Positions 4,707-5,623 of a stretch of DNA of 5,623 bases are shown piece by piece. The position numbers and the translations under genes are program-made. The notes beneath the pieces are model-generated. The model did not search any database. It worked only from the letters and a program-made list of their open reading frames with translations, and was not told the origin of the DNA. Numbering within the stretch: the stretch's first letter is position 1; every line of letters begins with the position of its first letter. The DNA comes from Thermodesulfatator sp. (lineage in GTDB: Bacteria; Desulfobacterota; Thermodesulfobacteria; Thermodesulfobacteriales; Thermodesulfobacteriaceae), in NCBI GenBank assembly GCA_003978075.1, contig QOAM01000017.1:1-5623 (forward strand), given 5' to 3'.

Positions 4707-5623
4707 ATGGAACGCAAGCCGCGTCGGCGCACCCGAGTGGTCCAGGTGGGGGAAGTGAAGATCGGAGGGGAACACCCCGTAGTAGTGCAGAGTATGACCA
4801 ATACGGACACCCGGGATGTGGCGGCCACCGTGGCGCAAATTCGGGAGCTCGAGGAGGAGGGCTGTGAGCTGGTGCGGGTGGCGATACCGGATGAAGCCGC
4901 GGCAGAAGCCTTGAGAAAGATCCTCCCCCAGATAAGGATCCCCCTTATCGCGGACATCCACTTTGATTGGCGTTTGGCTGTGGCAGCCTTAAGGTCTGGA
5001 GCCCACGGCCTGCGCATCAATCCTGGAAACATCAAAGGCCGGGAGAAGGTGAGACGGGTGATCGAGGCCGCCCGGAACAGCGGGGCCTGTGTGCGCATAG
5101 GGGTGAATGCCGGCTCTCTGGAAAAGGACCTCTTGCGCAAGTACGGCTGGCCCCGACCGGAAGCCCTGGTGGAGAGCGCTCTGCGCTGGCTGGATTTCGT
5201 GGTGGGAGACCTGGGGTTTGAGAATGTGAAGGTCTCCCTCAAGTCCTCGGATGTGTGGCACACTGTGGCCGCCTATCGAGAGTTCTCCCGACGGTCTGAC
5301 TTCCCGGTGCATCTGGGGGTAACCGAGGCCGGAGGCCTTATCCCCGGCACGGTCAAAAGTGCCCTGGCTCTGGGGATCCTCCTGGCCGAAGGGATCGGGG
5401 ACACCCTTAGGGTCTCTTTGACCGCGCCTCCGGTGGAAGAGGTGCGGGTGGCCTGGGAGATCTTGAAGGTCACCGGGGTGCGTCGGAGGGGGGTGGAAAT
5501 CGTCGCCTGTCCCACCTGTGGCCGCTGCGAGATCGATCTCCTGGGACTTTATCAAGAAGTGGAACGGCGTTTGCGGGGAATTAAGGCCCCCATAAAAGTA
5601 GCGGTCATGGGTTGCGTGGTGAA
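4707..5623 (+). CDS. ispG: 4-hydroxy-3-methylbut-2-enyl diphosphate synthase IspG (GcpE), 3' end cut by window
   Basis: The first 305 residues of IspG are present; the frame is open to the window edge (family length about 350-375). The enzyme converts methylerythritol 2,4-cyclodiphosphate to HMBPP, the penultimate step of isoprenoid synthesis by the MEP pathway, using a [4Fe-4S] cluster and ferredoxin- or flavodoxin-type reductant in the cytoplasm. The TIM-barrel part shows V26-V-Q-S-M-T-N-T-D-T, A82-D-I-H-F-D, G101-L-R-I-N-P-G-N, R130-I-G-V-N-A-G-S-L, K175-V-S-L-K-S-S-D and H202-L-G-V-T-E-A-G. The cluster domain begins with C268-P-T-C271-G-R-C, and C303 in M-G-C-V-V is the third ligand. These correspond to E. 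coli C270, C273 and C305 with a constant shift of two. The conserved glutamate of the last motif lies beyond the edge. The gene diverges from the aminotransferase gene and nothing suggests damage. Confidence 0.97.
   Translation, partial: MERKPRRRTRVVQVGEVKIGGEHPVVVQSMTNTDTRDVAATVAQIRELEEEGCELVRVAIPDEAAAEALRKILPQIRIPLIADIHFDWRLAVAALRSGAHGLRINPGNIKGREKVRRVIEAARNSGACVRIGVNAGSLEKDLLRKYGWPRPEALVESALRWLDFVVGDLGFENVKVSLKSSDVWHTVAAYREFSRRSDFPVHLGVTEAGGLIPGTVKSALALGILLAEGIGDTLRVSLTAPPVEEVRVAWEILKVTGVRRRGVEIVACPTCGRCEIDLLGLYQEVERRLRGIKAPIKVAVMGCVV

Noticed and set aside
4679..5555. Several minus-strand open frames opposite ispG
   Set aside because: They overlap each other and the unmistakable IspG motifs on the plus strand; their compositions look like reverse-strand shadows.
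1..5623. Search by eye for CRISPR repeats, transposase genes, tRNA or rRNA genes, toxin-antitoxin pairs and phage genes
   Set aside because: None seen; nearly all the window is taken by six ordinary-length genes and the gaps are 72 bases or shorter apart from the 92-base leader.

Overview
This GC-rich, densely coding window carries six protein genes and almost no intergenic space. It looks like a piece of chromosome from a Gram-negative (diderm), probably anaerobic and thermophilic bacterium. The evidence for two membranes is a signal-peptide outer-membrane beta-barrel protein and an ExbD/TolR plus TonB/TolA energy-transduction pair. The Arg/Glu/Leu-rich proteins, the PaaK-type ligase and aminotransferase pair, and a methylerythritol-phosphate-pathway IspG fit a Thermodesulfobacteriota or deep deltaproteobacterial lineage. 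That placement is an impression from protein flavour, not a search result.

Left part, plus strand (about 1-2185): an AT-rich leader with a 13-base direct repeat precedes a secreted beta-barrel protein (93-893). After a 69-base gap with possible hairpins come an ExbD/TolR-family membrane protein (963-1379) and a TonB/TolA-family protein (1403-2185). These last two would form part of a proton-driven inner-membrane motor that reaches the outer membrane. The ExbB/TolQ channel partner is not in the window, and neither TolB nor Pal follows, so Ton or Tol membership stays open.

Middle part, minus strand (4634 down to 2182): an aminotransferase of fold type I followed two bases later by a phenylacetate-CoA ligase (PaaK family). 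This is a two-gene operon with strong Shine-Dalgarno sites, whose last gene meets the TonB/TolA gene tail to tail with interleaved stop codons. A role in aromatic amino acid / aryl-acid interconversion is the most sensible joint reading, but it is inference.

Right part, plus strand (4707 to the window end): ispG, truncated by the window edge, diverging from the aminotransferase over a 72-base region that must hold both promoters.

I see no CRISPR array, insertion sequence, RNA gene, phage gene or clearly unprecedented system. The points most worth a second look are the repeat-bearing leader and start choice of the barrel gene, the motor pair without a visible ExbB/TolQ, the strongly basic linker of the TonB/TolA protein, and the aminotransferase-PaaK pairing.
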